64,000 bases of DNA from Rossellomorea aquimaris (GCF_003315075.1 NZ_QNRJ01000001.1:415158-479157), one strand, 5' to 3'; positions 34,902-43,890 are shown, counted from the first letter of the stretch. Made by a program: numbers and translations. The notes: generated by a model not told the origin, from the letters alone.

Positions 34902-36368
34902 TTAGTTCTCCTCTGTTTGATCCAAATAGCGTTGAATGGCTTTTTTCGTTACCTCATACACACCTCGCCCTATCAACTTCCCTATCGGTGTAATCGGCCC
35001 TGCGAACGGTTCCAGCTCACCTTGTTGACTCGAGGAGATCAGAATACTGTCCGTCGGTGTCCCCGTTGCCAGCTGACCAGTTCTTCTGTCCCTCACATTC
35101 ATGTCGTGAAGGGCCCTCACTTTTGCTTCTGTTGAGGTTACAAGGGCTTCTATATATGCTTCATCTGACAGATTCCCATTTATGAACACCCACGTATTAA
35201 TCGTACCTGGCCTTAAGTCAATATCATATTGATAACTTGTTGAGACATCAATCGCATTTCCGACACCGGCTGTCACCACAACGAATACGGAATGCCCTTG
35301 AACTTCGAAGCGATCGCAAACCATATTATTTAAAGGAAGAGCCGTCATCATACCTACAGAAAATGAGGGATCCAGGTCTTTATGAACAAGAAATTCTTTC
35401 ATATCCTCTTGATAATCTGAGCAGTCATAATCTGCAGGGACTCTACGATTGATAAAGTGCCTGTACCATCCGATTCCTGCACCAATGATCCCTGAGGACA
35501 TACATTTTAATGGGTAAGGGGCAGAGAAATGTATGTATTCTTCCCTCACGTTCAGGAAGCTTTCATCTAACACAAAGTCCTCGGTCGCACTCTCCTCAGG
35601 AACAATGACCATTTGAGGTTTTGCCACTAAAGGATGAGCTTGTTTCTGAACCTTTGTACGATACACCTCTTCGATATGCTTCTCTTTCAGAACCTCTTCC
35701 GGGTGATGAAGAAGTTTGGTTTTTCCTTTGTCTAAGAGAAGTAAGCGATCACAGTATAAACTTGCTAAATTCAAGTCATGGAAGATCGCGATTACTGTTA
35801 ATTTTTCGTGTACCGTTTGATTCTTAATTAAATCCAACAATGATTTCTGATACGAAAGATCAAGGTGATTAGTAGGTTCATCAAGCAACAGGACTTGTGG
35901 TTCCTGAGCGAGAGCCTGGGCAAGAAATACCCTCTGGCGTTCTCCCCCGGACAACTCATGAAGGTAGCGGTGCTGAAAGGACGTAATGCCCGTTTGATCC
36001 ATTACCTTTTCTACGATATCAACATCTCGTTCAGTCGTTCCTTTTAAAAAACCTTTTTGGTGAGCATATCTCCCAAGCATAACCGTCTCCCTCACTTCAT
36101 ACGAAAAGGATTCCGTCGATATTTGAGGAAGTACCGCTATCTGTTTGGCTAAATCCCTTGAAGTAAAATGATGCAGTTCTTTTCCTTTTAATCTGATGTT
36201 TCCATCCATTAATGGAAGCAGACCCGTCATGGCTTTTAACAAGGTCGTCTTTCCACTTCCGTTCGGTCCAAGAATCCCAAAGAATTCTCCTTTATCTATA
36301 TGAAAATTCATATCTTCCACAATTATTTTCTCGTTATATCCTACTGTGACACCTTTTAGATCTATCAT
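34902..36368 (-). CDS. BtuD-CbiZ fusion: corrinoid ABC ATPase with adenosylcobinamide amidohydrolase
   Basis: A 488-residue fusion. Residues 1-250 are a FecE/BtuD-type ABC ATPase (Walker A GPNGSGKTT, signature LSGGERQR, Walker [13 protein letters not shown]). After a short linker, residues about 275-480 are CbiZ (SSGIIGAGIGWYRHFINRRVPADYDCSDYQ, MTALPLNNM, TAGVGNAIDVS). CbiZ removes the aminopropanol-linked loop of imported cobamides so they can be rebuilt with a preferred lower ligand. The fusion couples uptake and remodelling. It overlaps btuC by 4 bp (ATGA). Confidence 0.95.
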   Translation of the reverse strand: MIDLKGVTVGYNEKIIVEDMNFHIDKGEFFGILGPNGSGKTTLLKAMTGLLPLMDGNIRLKGKELHHFTSRDLAKQIAVLPQISTESFSYEVRETVMLGRYAHQKGFLKGTTERDVDIVEKVMDQTGITSFQHRYLHELSGGERQRVFLAQALAQEPQVLLLDEPTNHLDLSYQKSLLDLIKNQTVHEKLTVIAIFHDLNLASLYCDRLLLLDKGKTKLLHHPEEVLKEKHIEEVYRTKVQKQAHPLVAKPQMVIVPEESATEDFVLDESFLNVREEYIHFSAPYPLKCMSSGIIGAGIGWYRHFINRRVPADYDCSDYQEDMKEFLVHKDLDPSFSVGMMTALPLNNMVCDRFEVQGHSVFVVVTAGVGNAIDVSTSYQYDIDLRPGTINTWVFINGNLSDEAYIEALVTSTEAKVRALHDMNVRDRRTGQLATGTPTDSILISSSQQGELEPFAGPITPIGKLIGRGVYEVTKKAIQRYLDQTEEN

Positions 36369-37396
36369 GATGAAAGCCCTCTTTTCTTCAGTAGAATATA
36401 AGCAAACATCGGGGCACCGATAAGAGCTGTTATCACTCCAATCGGAAGCTCGGTTGGTGCAATGATGGTTCTTGAGATGAGATCGGCCAACACGAGGAAG
36501 CCTCCGCCTACAACGATGGACAAAGGAAGTAAGTGTCTATGGTCATGCCCTACCATCCTTCTTAGAAAATGAGGGATGACAAGCCCCACAAATCCAATTG
36601 TACCTGAAACTGCGACAGCCGCCCCCGTCAGTATACTTCCTGCTATTAAGATGAGGAGTTTCCTCTTTTGTACGGATATCCCGATATGATGGGCTTGTTC
36701 TTCACCAAAGCTCATGCCATTCAGTTCCTTGCCATTGAGAAACAAAACGATCACTCCCATGAAGAAAAAGGGCAATATAATCGTAATGTAATCCCACCCT
36801 CTCATGGATACACTTCCAAGAAGCCAGCCGATGATCTGTCTTAATTCCTCTCCCGTCAGGGCAATCATTAAGGATATAAGGGAACCTAAAAAAGAGCTGA
36901 AAATGATTCCTGTTAATATGATGGTTTCTACCTTCATGGTTCTTTCAACCTTCTGTGCAAACCATAATACGAGGAACACGGTTATAATCGAACATAGAAT
37001 ACTGAGAAAGGGAAGCGTAAACTTCCCAATGAACGGAATGCTCCAATTAAAGAACAATGTAATAACCGCACCGACCGATGCTCCTGAAGACACACCCAAT
37101 GTGTATGGATCAGCGAGCGGGTTGCGCAATAGTCCTTGAAAGGAAGCTCCTGCAATTGCTAAGGAACTTCCAACCAATAATGCCAATAATACTCTGGGCA
37201 ATCTTATGGCATACACTATATTTGCAAACATTGGATCAATCTCTTCCGGTAAAGGGTATCCAAACCATTTAGCTCCAACGATGAACAGAATATCCTTTGG
37301 CGGGACAGAGACGGTTCCAATCGAAATACCGGCAAAAATTGCGAATAGTAAAAACGATACAGCCAACCCGTATGTTATCCATATTTTATTCTGCAA
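36365..37396 (-). CDS. btuC: Corrinoid ABC transporter permease BtuC
   Basis: A 343-residue FecCD-family permease with about ten helices, including RLPRVLLALLVGSSLAIAGASFQGLLRNPLADPYTLGVSSGAS and GLVIPHFLRRMVGHDHR. It forms the membrane channel with BtuF and BtuD-CbiZ. The start is uncertain: TTG 37396 gives a normal-length N-terminus (MQNKIWITYG) and an 11-bp overlap with btuF. TTG 37423 would add nine residues. Confidence 0.94.
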   Translation of the reverse strand: MQNKIWITYGLAVSFLLFAIFAGISIGTVSVPPKDILFIVGAKWFGYPLPEEIDPMFANIVYAIRLPRVLLALLVGSSLAIAGASFQGLLRNPLADPYTLGVSSGASVGAVITLFFNWSIPFIGKFTLPFLSILCSIITVFLVLWFAQKVERTMKVETIILTGIIFSSFLGSLISLMIALTGEELRQIIGWLLGSVSMRGWDYITIILPFFFMGVIVLFLNGKELNGMSFGEEQAHHIGISVQKRKLLILIAGSILTGAAVAVSGTIGFVGLVIPHFLRRMVGHDHRHLLPLSIVVGGGFLVLADLISRTIIAPTELPIGVITALIGAPMFAYILLKKRGLSS

Positions 37397-38351
37397 ATAA
37401 CTCCGGATAGATCGACTTTGCAATTTCCTCTACTCCTTCGACTAATCTCGGACCAGTACGTGTGACCAGATCTGAATGGACGTCATGGACATCTTCATTT
37501 TTCACAGCGGTTACATCTTTCCAACCTTCTCGGCCCATCACTTGTTCTTTAGGATTTTCACTATAAAAACCATAGGTTGTAATGATGACGTCAGGATTTG
37601 AAGCGATGACCGCTTCTTGATTTACTTGGACCCATCCCTTCTGGTCACTCATCACATTTTCGGCATTTACCAGTGAAAGCATTTGATCAATAAAAGTATT
37701 TTTTCCTGTCGAATATATGTCAGGGGAAGGTGAAACCTCTACATATACTTTTTTCTTTTCAGATACACCACTGACTTTTTCCTTAATGGATTCAAGATCC
37801 GCTTTCATCTCAGAAATGACGGACTCAGCTTCATCTTTCTTGCCGACCAATGTGCCGATGTTTTCCATCGTGGTGTACACTTCCTCAAAGCTATTGGCAT
37901 CACGTACGATATAGACCTTTACCCCTGCCCCTCGAAGCTGTTCTAATCCTTCTTCTGCCGACACAGCAGTGGATTCATGGGCAAGAACCAAATCCGGATT
38001 CAGACTGATAATCTTCTCAACGTTAAATTCCATTCCACCTATTTTTTCTTTCTCCGATGCTTCTTTTGGATAATTATCAAAATCTGAAACCCCTACGATT
38101 TCCTTATTCAACCCTAACTCGAATAAGATTTCTGTGTTGCTCGGAATCAATGAAACAATATGTTTAGGTTGCTCATCCAGCGTGACTTTATTATTCAGGG
38201 CGTCGTTTACTGACAAAGGAAAAGCAGATTGTCCCTGGCTGACTTCACCGCTATCTTTATTCTTTTCTACATTTTCATTGTCAGTACCGCAAGCTGAAAG
38301 GAGTCCTAGAGATACTATTAGAGCAAGAATGAGTTTGAATGTGTGTTTCAT
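37386..38351 (-). CDS. btuF: Corrinoid-binding lipoprotein BtuF
   Basis: A 321-residue extracellular binding protein with a lipobox LLSAC near residue 20 and a low-complexity linker. A PBP-III fold follows with HIVSLIPSNTEILFELGLNKEIVGVSDFDNYP, PDLVLAHES and PDVIITTYGF. It delivers cobalamin or cobinamide to BtuC. First gene of the operon, 35 bp after the riboswitch-controlled terminator; AGGAGG precedes the ATG. Confidence 0.95.
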   Translation of the reverse strand: MKHTFKLILALIVSLGLLSACGTDNENVEKNKDSGEVSQGQSAFPLSVNDALNNKVTLDEQPKHIVSLIPSNTEILFELGLNKEIVGVSDFDNYPKEASEKEKIGGMEFNVEKIISLNPDLVLAHESTAVSAEEGLEQLRGAGVKVYIVRDANSFEEVYTTMENIGTLVGKKDEAESVISEMKADLESIKEKVSGVSEKKKVYVEVSPSPDIYSTGKNTFIDQMLSLVNAENVMSDQKGWVQVNQEAVIASNPDVIITTYGFYSENPKEQVMGREGWKDVTAVKNEDVHDVHSDLVTRTGPRLVEGVEEIAKSIYPELFAE

Positions 38352-38386
38352 ACGTTTTCCTCCTGTGAATGAACTTATTTCCAGAC

Positions 38387-38417
38387 AAAAAAACATCTCC
38401 AGTGGGACTAGAGATGT
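38387..38417 (-). terminator. Expression-platform terminator of the cobalamin riboswitch
   Basis: Stem ACATCTC/GAGATGT followed on the minus strand by seven U, between the aptamer and btuF. Cobalamin binding is expected to favour this terminator. Confidence 0.88.
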
Positions 38418-38479
38418 TGTGTAAGATGCATAGAAGGCTTTAAACCGTTAAACATGCACATTACACCCTTCTATCCGCG

Positions 38480-38675
38480 TAGATTTGGTGCGAAAGACAT
38501 TAGGCAGGTCTCCTGGCTCATGGTCATTGTTTGCTGCACCTTCCCATACCTATTGGTACAGTGGTATTCATACAGCTCACTTCCATTTACAGTGGCGGGA
38601 CCGCGTTGGAATAACACCAACTTCCCTATTATGAAGCTAAAAAGTTTGCTACCGAAACTTCCGCTTCACCTAATC
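38480..38675 (-). ncRNA. Cobalamin riboswitch
   Basis: On the minus strand the B12 box GAGCCAGGAGACCTGCCT (38502-38519) is intact. Upstream lie the conserved GCCACTG element (near 38600), the GCGGTCCCGCC stem and a GGTG-containing 5' region. Boundaries are approximate. It precedes the ten-gene corrinoid uptake and remodelling operon and should switch it off when cobalamin is plentiful. Confidence 0.95.
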
Positions 38676-38907
38676 TCATATCGTATGTAATTATTCCGTT
38701 CAACAGAATTATACACAAGATTCTATGGATAGTGAATGAAATTTGATAAACTTTGCTGAAAATAGCAGGAATACTTCTTTCCGAAACTTTTCCCGGTGCA
38801 ACCTTTCGAGCTAATAGATTGTCCCCTCCATTCTTTCGTGATAAAATCTTTTTCAAGCAATCGCTTTACTGCTTTAGAGGAGCACATATGGTACAGGAGG
38901 TTCAGCA

Positions 38908-39438
38908 ATGAAAGAAAAAAAAGAAATCGCTACCTTTGCAGGTGGATGTTTTTGGTGCATGGTAAAGCCATTTGATGAATTACCGGGAATAATTGATGTC
39001 GTGTCAGGTTACTCAGGGGGCCACCTTGAAAACCCAACATATCAAGATATAAAAGCAGGAAATAGTGGACATTACGAAGCTGTTCAAATCACATTTAATC
39101 CTGATGTATTCCCTTATGAAAGATTATTAGAGCTATACTGGCCACAGATTGATCCAACAGATGATGGCGGACAATTCCATGACCGCGGGGATCAGTACCG
39201 GACAGCTATTTTCTACCATAATGATCACCAAAAACAATTAGCTGAAAACACAAAGAACGAAATAGCAGACAGTGGACGATTCAAGAAGCCTATCGTCACA
39301 AACATCCTTCCTGCTTCCACTTTCTATCCGGCAGAAGAATACCATCAAAAATTTTACAAGAAAAATCCAGATGAATATAAACAAGACCGGTCAAAATCAG
39401 GTCGCGATGAATTTATAGATAATCATTGGAAGAACTAA
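38908..39438 (+). CDS. msrA: Peptide methionine sulfoxide reductase MsrA
   Basis: A 176-residue enzyme that reduces methionine-S-sulfoxide in proteins. It has the catalytic GGCFWCM (Cys 14) near the N-terminus, VVSGYSGG, GHYEAVQITFNP, DGGQFHDRGDQYRTAIFYH and AEEYHQKFY. No MsrB domain is fused. A GGAGG site precedes the ATG. A hairpin follows at once and overlaps the ribosome site of the small gene downstream. Confidence 0.96.
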   Translation: MKEKKEIATFAGGCFWCMVKPFDELPGIIDVVSGYSGGHLENPTYQDIKAGNSGHYEAVQITFNPDVFPYERLLELYWPQIDPTDDGGQFHDRGDQYRTAIFYHNDHQKQLAENTKNEIADSGRFKKPIVTNILPASTFYPAEEYHQKFYKKNPDEYKQDRSKSGRDEFIDNHWKN

Positions 39439-39450
39439 ATAGCGGGATGA

Positions 39451-39492
39451 AAAAAACTCCTTTCGCCAAACTAATGGCAGGAAGGAGTTTTT
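39451..39492 (+). terminator. msrA terminator overlapping the ribosome site of the next small gene
   Basis: Stem AAACTCCTT/AAGGAGTTT plus inner GCC/GGC, followed by TTTTT. The 3' arm AAGGAG is also the Shine-Dalgarno of the 39495 gene, so in read-through mRNA that site would be paired. Confidence 0.8.
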
Positions 39493-39494
39493 GT

Positions 39495-39653
39495 ATGAAG
39501 AAAAATGAGAAAAATACAGAAGACAAAGAGCAGGTTATCGGGTTTGAAGGCCCAGGGAAAGTCGTCAATTTCTTTGACCCCTATCCTGATGAAGATGAAA
39601 AGAATGTAAATAACTCGGATACGGTAGATAATCATTCTTCAGAAAAACAGTAA
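39495..39653 (+). CDS. Small acidic protein of unknown function
   Basis: A 52-residue, highly charged protein (EKNTEDKEQVIGFEGPGKVVNFFDPYPDEDEKN), predicted mostly disordered and with no membrane segment. It starts at ATG with AAGGAG 7 bases upstream, but that site lies inside the msrA terminator hairpin. A stem-loop terminator follows its stop, which supports a real gene. Not recognised. Confidence 0.6.
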   Translation: MKKNEKNTEDKEQVIGFEGPGKVVNFFDPYPDEDEKNVNNSDTVDNHSSEKQ

Positions 39654-39660
39654 GAATATA

Positions 39661-39698
39661 AAAGGTGAAGATTATTTAAATGTAACCTTCACCTTTTC
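39661..39698 (+). terminator. Terminator after the small acidic protein gene
   Basis: Stem AAGGTGAAG/CTTCACCTT with a 16-base loop and TTTT. Confidence 0.75.
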
Positions 39699-39836
39699 AT
39701 ATTAACCCCTCTTTTAATGGTGGTACGTTCGTCAACACAAACAGGTTTTCTTTTCCTTCAGGAGCCTGTGAAGGTATCACCTTTACCGAAAATGGTTAAA
39801 ATGTCGATAATAATCAAAAGATTTGAGGGTGAAAAA

Positions 39837-40952
39837 ATGTATATTTGGTTAGGATCTGTTATTCTTACCGTTTTCCTTTTTACTAGAATCCCGACAGTCA
39901 AAAAGTCCATTCATGTAAGGAATAGTTTTCTCGTAAAAAAATGCTCCATCATCATTCCTGCCAGAAATGAAGAACAGACGATTGGAAATCTATTATCAAG
40001 TATTCAGAAGCAATTTATTCAGCCGTTTGAAGTGATCGTTGTAAATGATGGATCGAAGGATCGGACGAAGGCTATAGCCGAAGAATTTGGAGCAACAGTC
40101 GTCGATACTCCCCCTCTTCCAAATGGATGGAACGGAAAATCTTGGGCTTGTTGGAATGGGGCGGAAGCTTCAAAGGGGGAATTCTTACTGTTTGTTGACT
40201 CAGATACATGGTTCGAGCAAGCAGGACTTCTGAGAATATGCGAGACTTATCAACGACAGCAATGTCAGGGAGTTCTGAGCATTCATCCCTATCATAAGAT
40301 GAATAGTGGATATGAAACATTATCCATGATGTTTCATTTAATCGTATTCGCCGCAACAAGTGTCACTCATCTCCTTTCAGGGTTGGTCAAACCTTCGGGT
40401 GGGTTTGGCCAGTGCTTCCTGTGTTCAAGAGATGTATATCGGCGAATCGGTGGGCACGAAGCAATCAAAGGAAATATGGTGGAGCATTTTGCTTTAAGTC
40501 AACGTGCTAAAAAGTGTGGAGAATTAGTAGAGGCAGTCAGCGGAAGCAATGCCATATCCATGAGAATGTATGGGAACGGGTTGAGCGGGTTATTCCACGG
40601 ATGGTCTAAGAGTTTCGCTTCCGGGGCAAAATCGACAAACATCATTCTTTTGGTACTATCTTCATTGTGGATTACCTCTCTCACTTCTTTTGTCATACAT
40701 TCGCCGGTAATGGTGTGGACAGACCCCTATATTTATTTGATTCAGTACTTGTTTTTAAGTGTTTACTTGTATTTCATCCTTAGTAGGATAGGGAATTTCA
40801 CCATTTTTGAAACGCTCCTATTTCCAGGCCATATTCTATTTTTCGTGATGACCTTTTCCCACTCGGTGTTTACAACATTTTTTACGAAAGACACAAAGTG
40901 GAAGGATCGATACGTTTATATAGAGAGAGGTAAGGATGAAAAGATGAAATGA
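39837..40952 (+). CDS. Family 2 glycosyltransferase, CrtQ-like
   Basis: A 371-residue membrane glycosyltransferase. An N-terminal helix is followed by a GT2 domain (CSIIIPARNEEQTIGNLLSSI, VVNDGSKDRT, FVDSDTWF as the DxD-like site, GGFGQCFLCSRDVYRRIGGHE) and three C-terminal helices. The arrangement resembles the diaponeurosporenoate glycosyltransferase of C30 carotenoid pathways, but no carotenoid gene lies nearby. ATG 39837 has GAGGGTG upstream; sequence further upstream lacks a start signal. Confidence 0.85.
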   Translation: MYIWLGSVILTVFLFTRIPTVKKSIHVRNSFLVKKCSIIIPARNEEQTIGNLLSSIQKQFIQPFEVIVVNDGSKDRTKAIAEEFGATVVDTPPLPNGWNGKSWACWNGAEASKGEFLLFVDSDTWFEQAGLLRICETYQRQQCQGVLSIHPYHKMNSGYETLSMMFHLIVFAATSVTHLLSGLVKPSGGFGQCFLCSRDVYRRIGGHEAIKGNMVEHFALSQRAKKCGELVEAVSGSNAISMRMYGNGLSGLFHGWSKSFASGAKSTNIILLVLSSLWITSLTSFVIHSPVMVWTDPYIYLIQYLFLSVYLYFILSRIGNFTIFETLLFPGHILFFVMTFSHSVFTTFFTKDTKWKDRYVYIERGKDEKMK

Positions 40953-41018
40953 TCATCCATTCGAAGCATTTTACAAATAGTGAATAAATTTTTAAAAATT
41001 AGACCATTTTAATGATAA

Positions 41019-41073
41019 GAACCGAGGAAGTCCTCCACTTCAATAGCCATACATCACCTGATTTGCTCGGTTC
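41019..41073. repeat. Inverted repeat in the gap before the MFS remnant
   Basis: GAACCGAG/CTCGGTTC arms enclose about 40 bases with a small internal GAGGA/TCCTC hairpin. It may be a structured transcript end or chance; nothing else is recognised in 40953-41109. Confidence 0.3.
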
Positions 41074-41109
41074 CCTCTTCTAGTTCCCTCCTTCTTTCAT
41101 TTTACCACT

Positions 41110-41250
41110 ATGTTATCCATTATGGCAGTGACAGGATATTCCTCTGTATTGATCGGATGTGCTTTCATCGCATTAATCGGCACACTCCTGCCTATTAAAT
41201 CCGTAAGTATACAGAAAGGCCAGCAAAATGTGAAACAAATAGGATCATAA
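41110..41250 (+). pseudogene. Possible 3' remnant of an MFS-type transporter gene
   Basis: A 46-residue frame reading like the last membrane helix and tail of a transporter (VTGYSSVLIGCAFIALIGTLLPIKS then a polar tail). The upstream in-frame sequence is also hydrophobic (FPLLVPSFFHFTTM) but has no start or ribosome site. A proper terminator follows directly, as expected for the end of a deleted gene. Confidence 0.45.
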
Positions 41251-41254
41251 TATA

Positions 41255-41287
41255 AAAGAGTGCTGACAGTTATGGTCAGCACTCTTT
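41255..41287 (+). terminator. Terminator after the MFS remnant
   Basis: Perfect 11-bp stem AGAGTGCTGAC/GTCAGCACTCT with TTTCTT. It now follows no complete gene. Confidence 0.88.
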
Positions 41288-41346
41288 CTTATGTTCAAGA
41301 AATTCAGGGAGGGGCCACACTCTTGGCGAGCCTCCTGTTATTGTTT

Positions 41347-42204
41347 TTACTTTTTTAAGTAAGTCCATCCTTCTTCTTGATAAACCCGGTCTTCCTTCAT
41401 GAGTTTTCCAAGAGCCCGTTTAAAGGAAGCTTTGCTCATATTAAAGCGATCTTTGATTTCATCCGGCTGGCTCTTATCCCAAAAAGGAATAGCTCCATTT
41501 CTTTCTGCAAGATACTCAAGAATGACCTCCGCATCGTCCAGCATTTTGTCCTGCTTTAACGGTAAGAACGAAACATTTAAGTTCCCGTCATCCTTAACGT
41601 CGATGACTCTCCCTTCAACCAGCTCTCCCAGTCTTGGCTCCGCTTTGCGTTCATTCTCGTGAACGAAGCATCGATATCCTTGTTCGGATAAGAAGAAGGT
41701 TCCGACTCTCAGTAGTCGATACACTCGTCCTTGCACTTTTGCGTTCATCATTTCTGAAGATGCTCTTCTAGACACCTGTTCAATGATATTTTCAGTGGCT
41801 AATCTTCCGTATAAGCGGTCCTGCTTGTCACGATTCAGTGTTAAAAACAACTGATCACCCGGGTTTGGCCAGAGTTCCAGGAATTTTGGAAGGTCATCTG
41901 CTGAGACTAAAATATCCTTAGGTAGGCCAATGTTAACGAAAACGCCCAAATCTTCCCGTTTATCCACCACCTCAGCCCATCCGTAAGCACCGACTTGTAC
42001 TTTAGGGATACGCATTGTGGCCGTAAGGCGAACATCCTTATCGTGATAAAGAAACACCTTCACAGTATCTCCTTCTTGAATTTCTTCTGTTATCTCGGAA
42101 TGGTGCAATAGCACACGATCTATTTCATTCGTTAGAAAGAAACCATAAGGTACTTCATGATCAACGAATAAATCCACTACCGTACCTGGTTTTAAAGAAG
42201 ACAT
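41347..42204 (-). CDS. CvfB/YitL-like S1-domain RNA-binding protein
   Basis: A 285-residue protein with tandem S1-type OB folds (about 1-60, 65-130, 150-215; for example AYGWAEVVDKREDLGVFVNIGLP) and a C-terminal winged-helix (DEIKDRFNMSKASFKRALGKLMKEDRVYQEEGWTYL). Staphylococcal CvfB affects virulence gene expression through RNA binding; the role in bacilli (YitL) is poorly known. It stands alone on this strand. A poor GGAGG-type site precedes the ATG. Confidence 0.9.
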   Translation of the reverse strand: MSSLKPGTVVDLFVDHEVPYGFFLTNEIDRVLLHHSEITEEIQEGDTVKVFLYHDKDVRLTATMRIPKVQVGAYGWAEVVDKREDLGVFVNIGLPKDILVSADDLPKFLELWPNPGDQLFLTLNRDKQDRLYGRLATENIIEQVSRRASSEMMNAKVQGRVYRLLRVGTFFLSEQGYRCFVHENERKAEPRLGELVEGRVIDVKDDGNLNVSFLPLKQDKMLDDAEVILEYLAERNGAIPFWDKSQPDEIKDRFNMSKASFKRALGKLMKEDRVYQEEGWTYLKK

Positions 42205-42437
42205 TATTCTAGTTCCTCCTATTTCAATTACTTATTAACTTAAGTTCTCTCTACTCAAGTTTTGTATTCACTAAATATAGCTTTTTTCAGTGATTATGTA
42301 TAGTACATGAGGCGATTTTTATAATAAACCATCAATTTAGAAAATAATGAATTCACGAACATTTAGTCGTTCCATTGACCTGATGAAAGTGACTTGATAT
42401 GATGCTTCTAATTCAATTATAACAAATTCTCATACAC

Positions 42438-42503
42438 CTTGTATAAGTTCAAGAATAAGGCTTGAACGTTTCTACCAGCTACCTTAAATGGCTTGTCTAC
42501 AAG
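42438..42503 (+). ncRNA. Purine (guanine-type) riboswitch
   Basis: The P1 stem CTTGTA/TACAAG encloses the conserved purine aptamer: TATAAG, the GTTTCTACC junction, CCTTAAATGG and CTTGTCTAC. The specificity base in GTCTAC is C, predicting guanine or hypoxanthine. It precedes an NCS2 purine permease and a terminator at 42539-42570. Confidence 0.95.
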
Positions 42504-42538
42504 ATAAAATAACACGATTATTTTTATCCTGTGGATAT

Positions 42539-42570
42539 GACTCTGGTTAACTTTTGACCAGAGTCTTTTT
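42539..42570 (+). terminator. Expression-platform terminator of the purine riboswitch
   Basis: Stem GACTCTGGT/ACCAGAGTC followed by TTTTT, between the aptamer and the permease gene. Ligand binding should promote it. Confidence 0.9.
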
Positions 42571-42593
42571 ATTTTCTACTTGGAGGGTTATTT

Positions 42594-43886
42594 ATGAAAA
42601 CATTCTTTCAATTTGCTGAAAGAGGAACAACTTATAGAAAAGAAACGTTAGCAGGTATAACGACCTTCCTTTCAATGGCCTATATTCTTATCGTCAATCC
42701 AATCATCCTCAGTCAGGCGGGAATGGATAAAGGCGCATTATTTACAGCTACTGCCCTGTCGGCGATTGTAGGGTCCCTTTTAATTGGGGTACTTGCAAAC
42801 TTTCCAATAGGTATTGCACCCAGCATGGGACTTAACTCTTTCTTTACCTTTTCTGTATGTATCGGAATGGGCGTTCCATGGGAAATTGCACTGACCGGAG
42901 TATTTGTGGCAGGCATAATCTTTATGATCTTAAGTGTCATGAAAATTCGCGAGAAAATCATCAATGTCATTCCACAGGATTTAAAATATGCGATTGCAGG
43001 TGGAATCGGATTCTTCGTAGCCTTTATAGGATTTAAAAATGCAGGACTTGTAGTTGCCAATCCAGAAACCTTTGTCTCGATCGGAAATCTTTCTTCTTCT
43101 AATACACTTCTTGCAGTCTTCGGATTCGTTATTACATTGATGATGTTAGTTAGAGGCATTCGTGGAGGAATATTTTACGGAATGGTCGCAACCACTGTCC
43201 TCGGTATGATTACAGGGAAAATCGAGGTTCCTCACTCCATTATTGGTAAGGTCCCTAGCTTAGATCCTACATTTGGAGTTGTTTTTACTCATTTAGGTGA
43301 CATTTTCACCCTTGAAGTTTTGGCGGTGATCTTCACATTCCTTTTTGTAGCATTCTTTGACACTGCAGGGGCATTGATTGCTGTTGCCAGTCAAGCGGGG
43401 ATAATGAAAGATAATAAGATTCCGAATACAGGTAGAGCTCTTTTAGCTGATTCTGCTTCAGGAGTGGCTGGAGCGATCTTCGGGACTTCAACGACAGCCT
43501 CCTTTGTAGAATCCTCTGCAGGAGTAGCCGTTGGAGGCAGAACGGGATTCACTTCAATAGTGATTGCTTTTTGTTTCTCTATCGCTCTCTTCTTTTCTCC
43601 AATATTATCTGTTATTACTCCTGAGGTGACAGCACCAGCATTGATCATTGTAGGTGCTTTAATGGCCACCGAAGTAAGGCATATTAACTGGAGTCGCTTG
43701 GAAATCGTCATTCCTACATTTGTAACCATCATTATGATGCCCTTAACGTTCAGTGTTGCAACCGGGATTGCCTTAGGGTTTGTCCTTTATCCACTAGCGA
43801 TGATTTCGTTGAAAAAATGGAAAGACGTTCATCCGATCATGTATATCCTTTGCGCGTTATTCATTGTTTACTTTGCTTTTTCTTAA
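42594..43886 (+). CDS. NCS2-family guanine/hypoxanthine permease (PbuG/PbuO-like)
   Basis: A 430-residue transporter with about 13-14 helices. It has the AzgA-type signatures ETLAGITTFLSMAYILIVNPIILSQAGMD, GIAPSMGLNSFFTF, FFDTAGALIAVASQAG and GTSTTASFVESSAGVAVGGRTGFTS. It imports guanine or hypoxanthine by proton symport. Control by the guanine-type riboswitch upstream fits this substrate. GGAGGG precedes the ATG; a terminator follows. Confidence 0.95.
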   Translation: MKTFFQFAERGTTYRKETLAGITTFLSMAYILIVNPIILSQAGMDKGALFTATALSAIVGSLLIGVLANFPIGIAPSMGLNSFFTFSVCIGMGVPWEIALTGVFVAGIIFMILSVMKIREKIINVIPQDLKYAIAGGIGFFVAFIGFKNAGLVVANPETFVSIGNLSSSNTLLAVFGFVITLMMLVRGIRGGIFYGMVATTVLGMITGKIEVPHSIIGKVPSLDPTFGVVFTHLGDIFTLEVLAVIFTFLFVAFFDTAGALIAVASQAGIMKDNKIPNTGRALLADSASGVAGAIFGTSTTASFVESSAGVAVGGRTGFTSIVIAFCFSIALFFSPILSVITPEVTAPALIIVGALMATEVRHINWSRLEIVIPTFVTIIMMPLTFSVATGIALGFVLYPLAMISLKKWKDVHPIMYILCALFIVYFAFS

Positions 43887-43890
43887 AACA

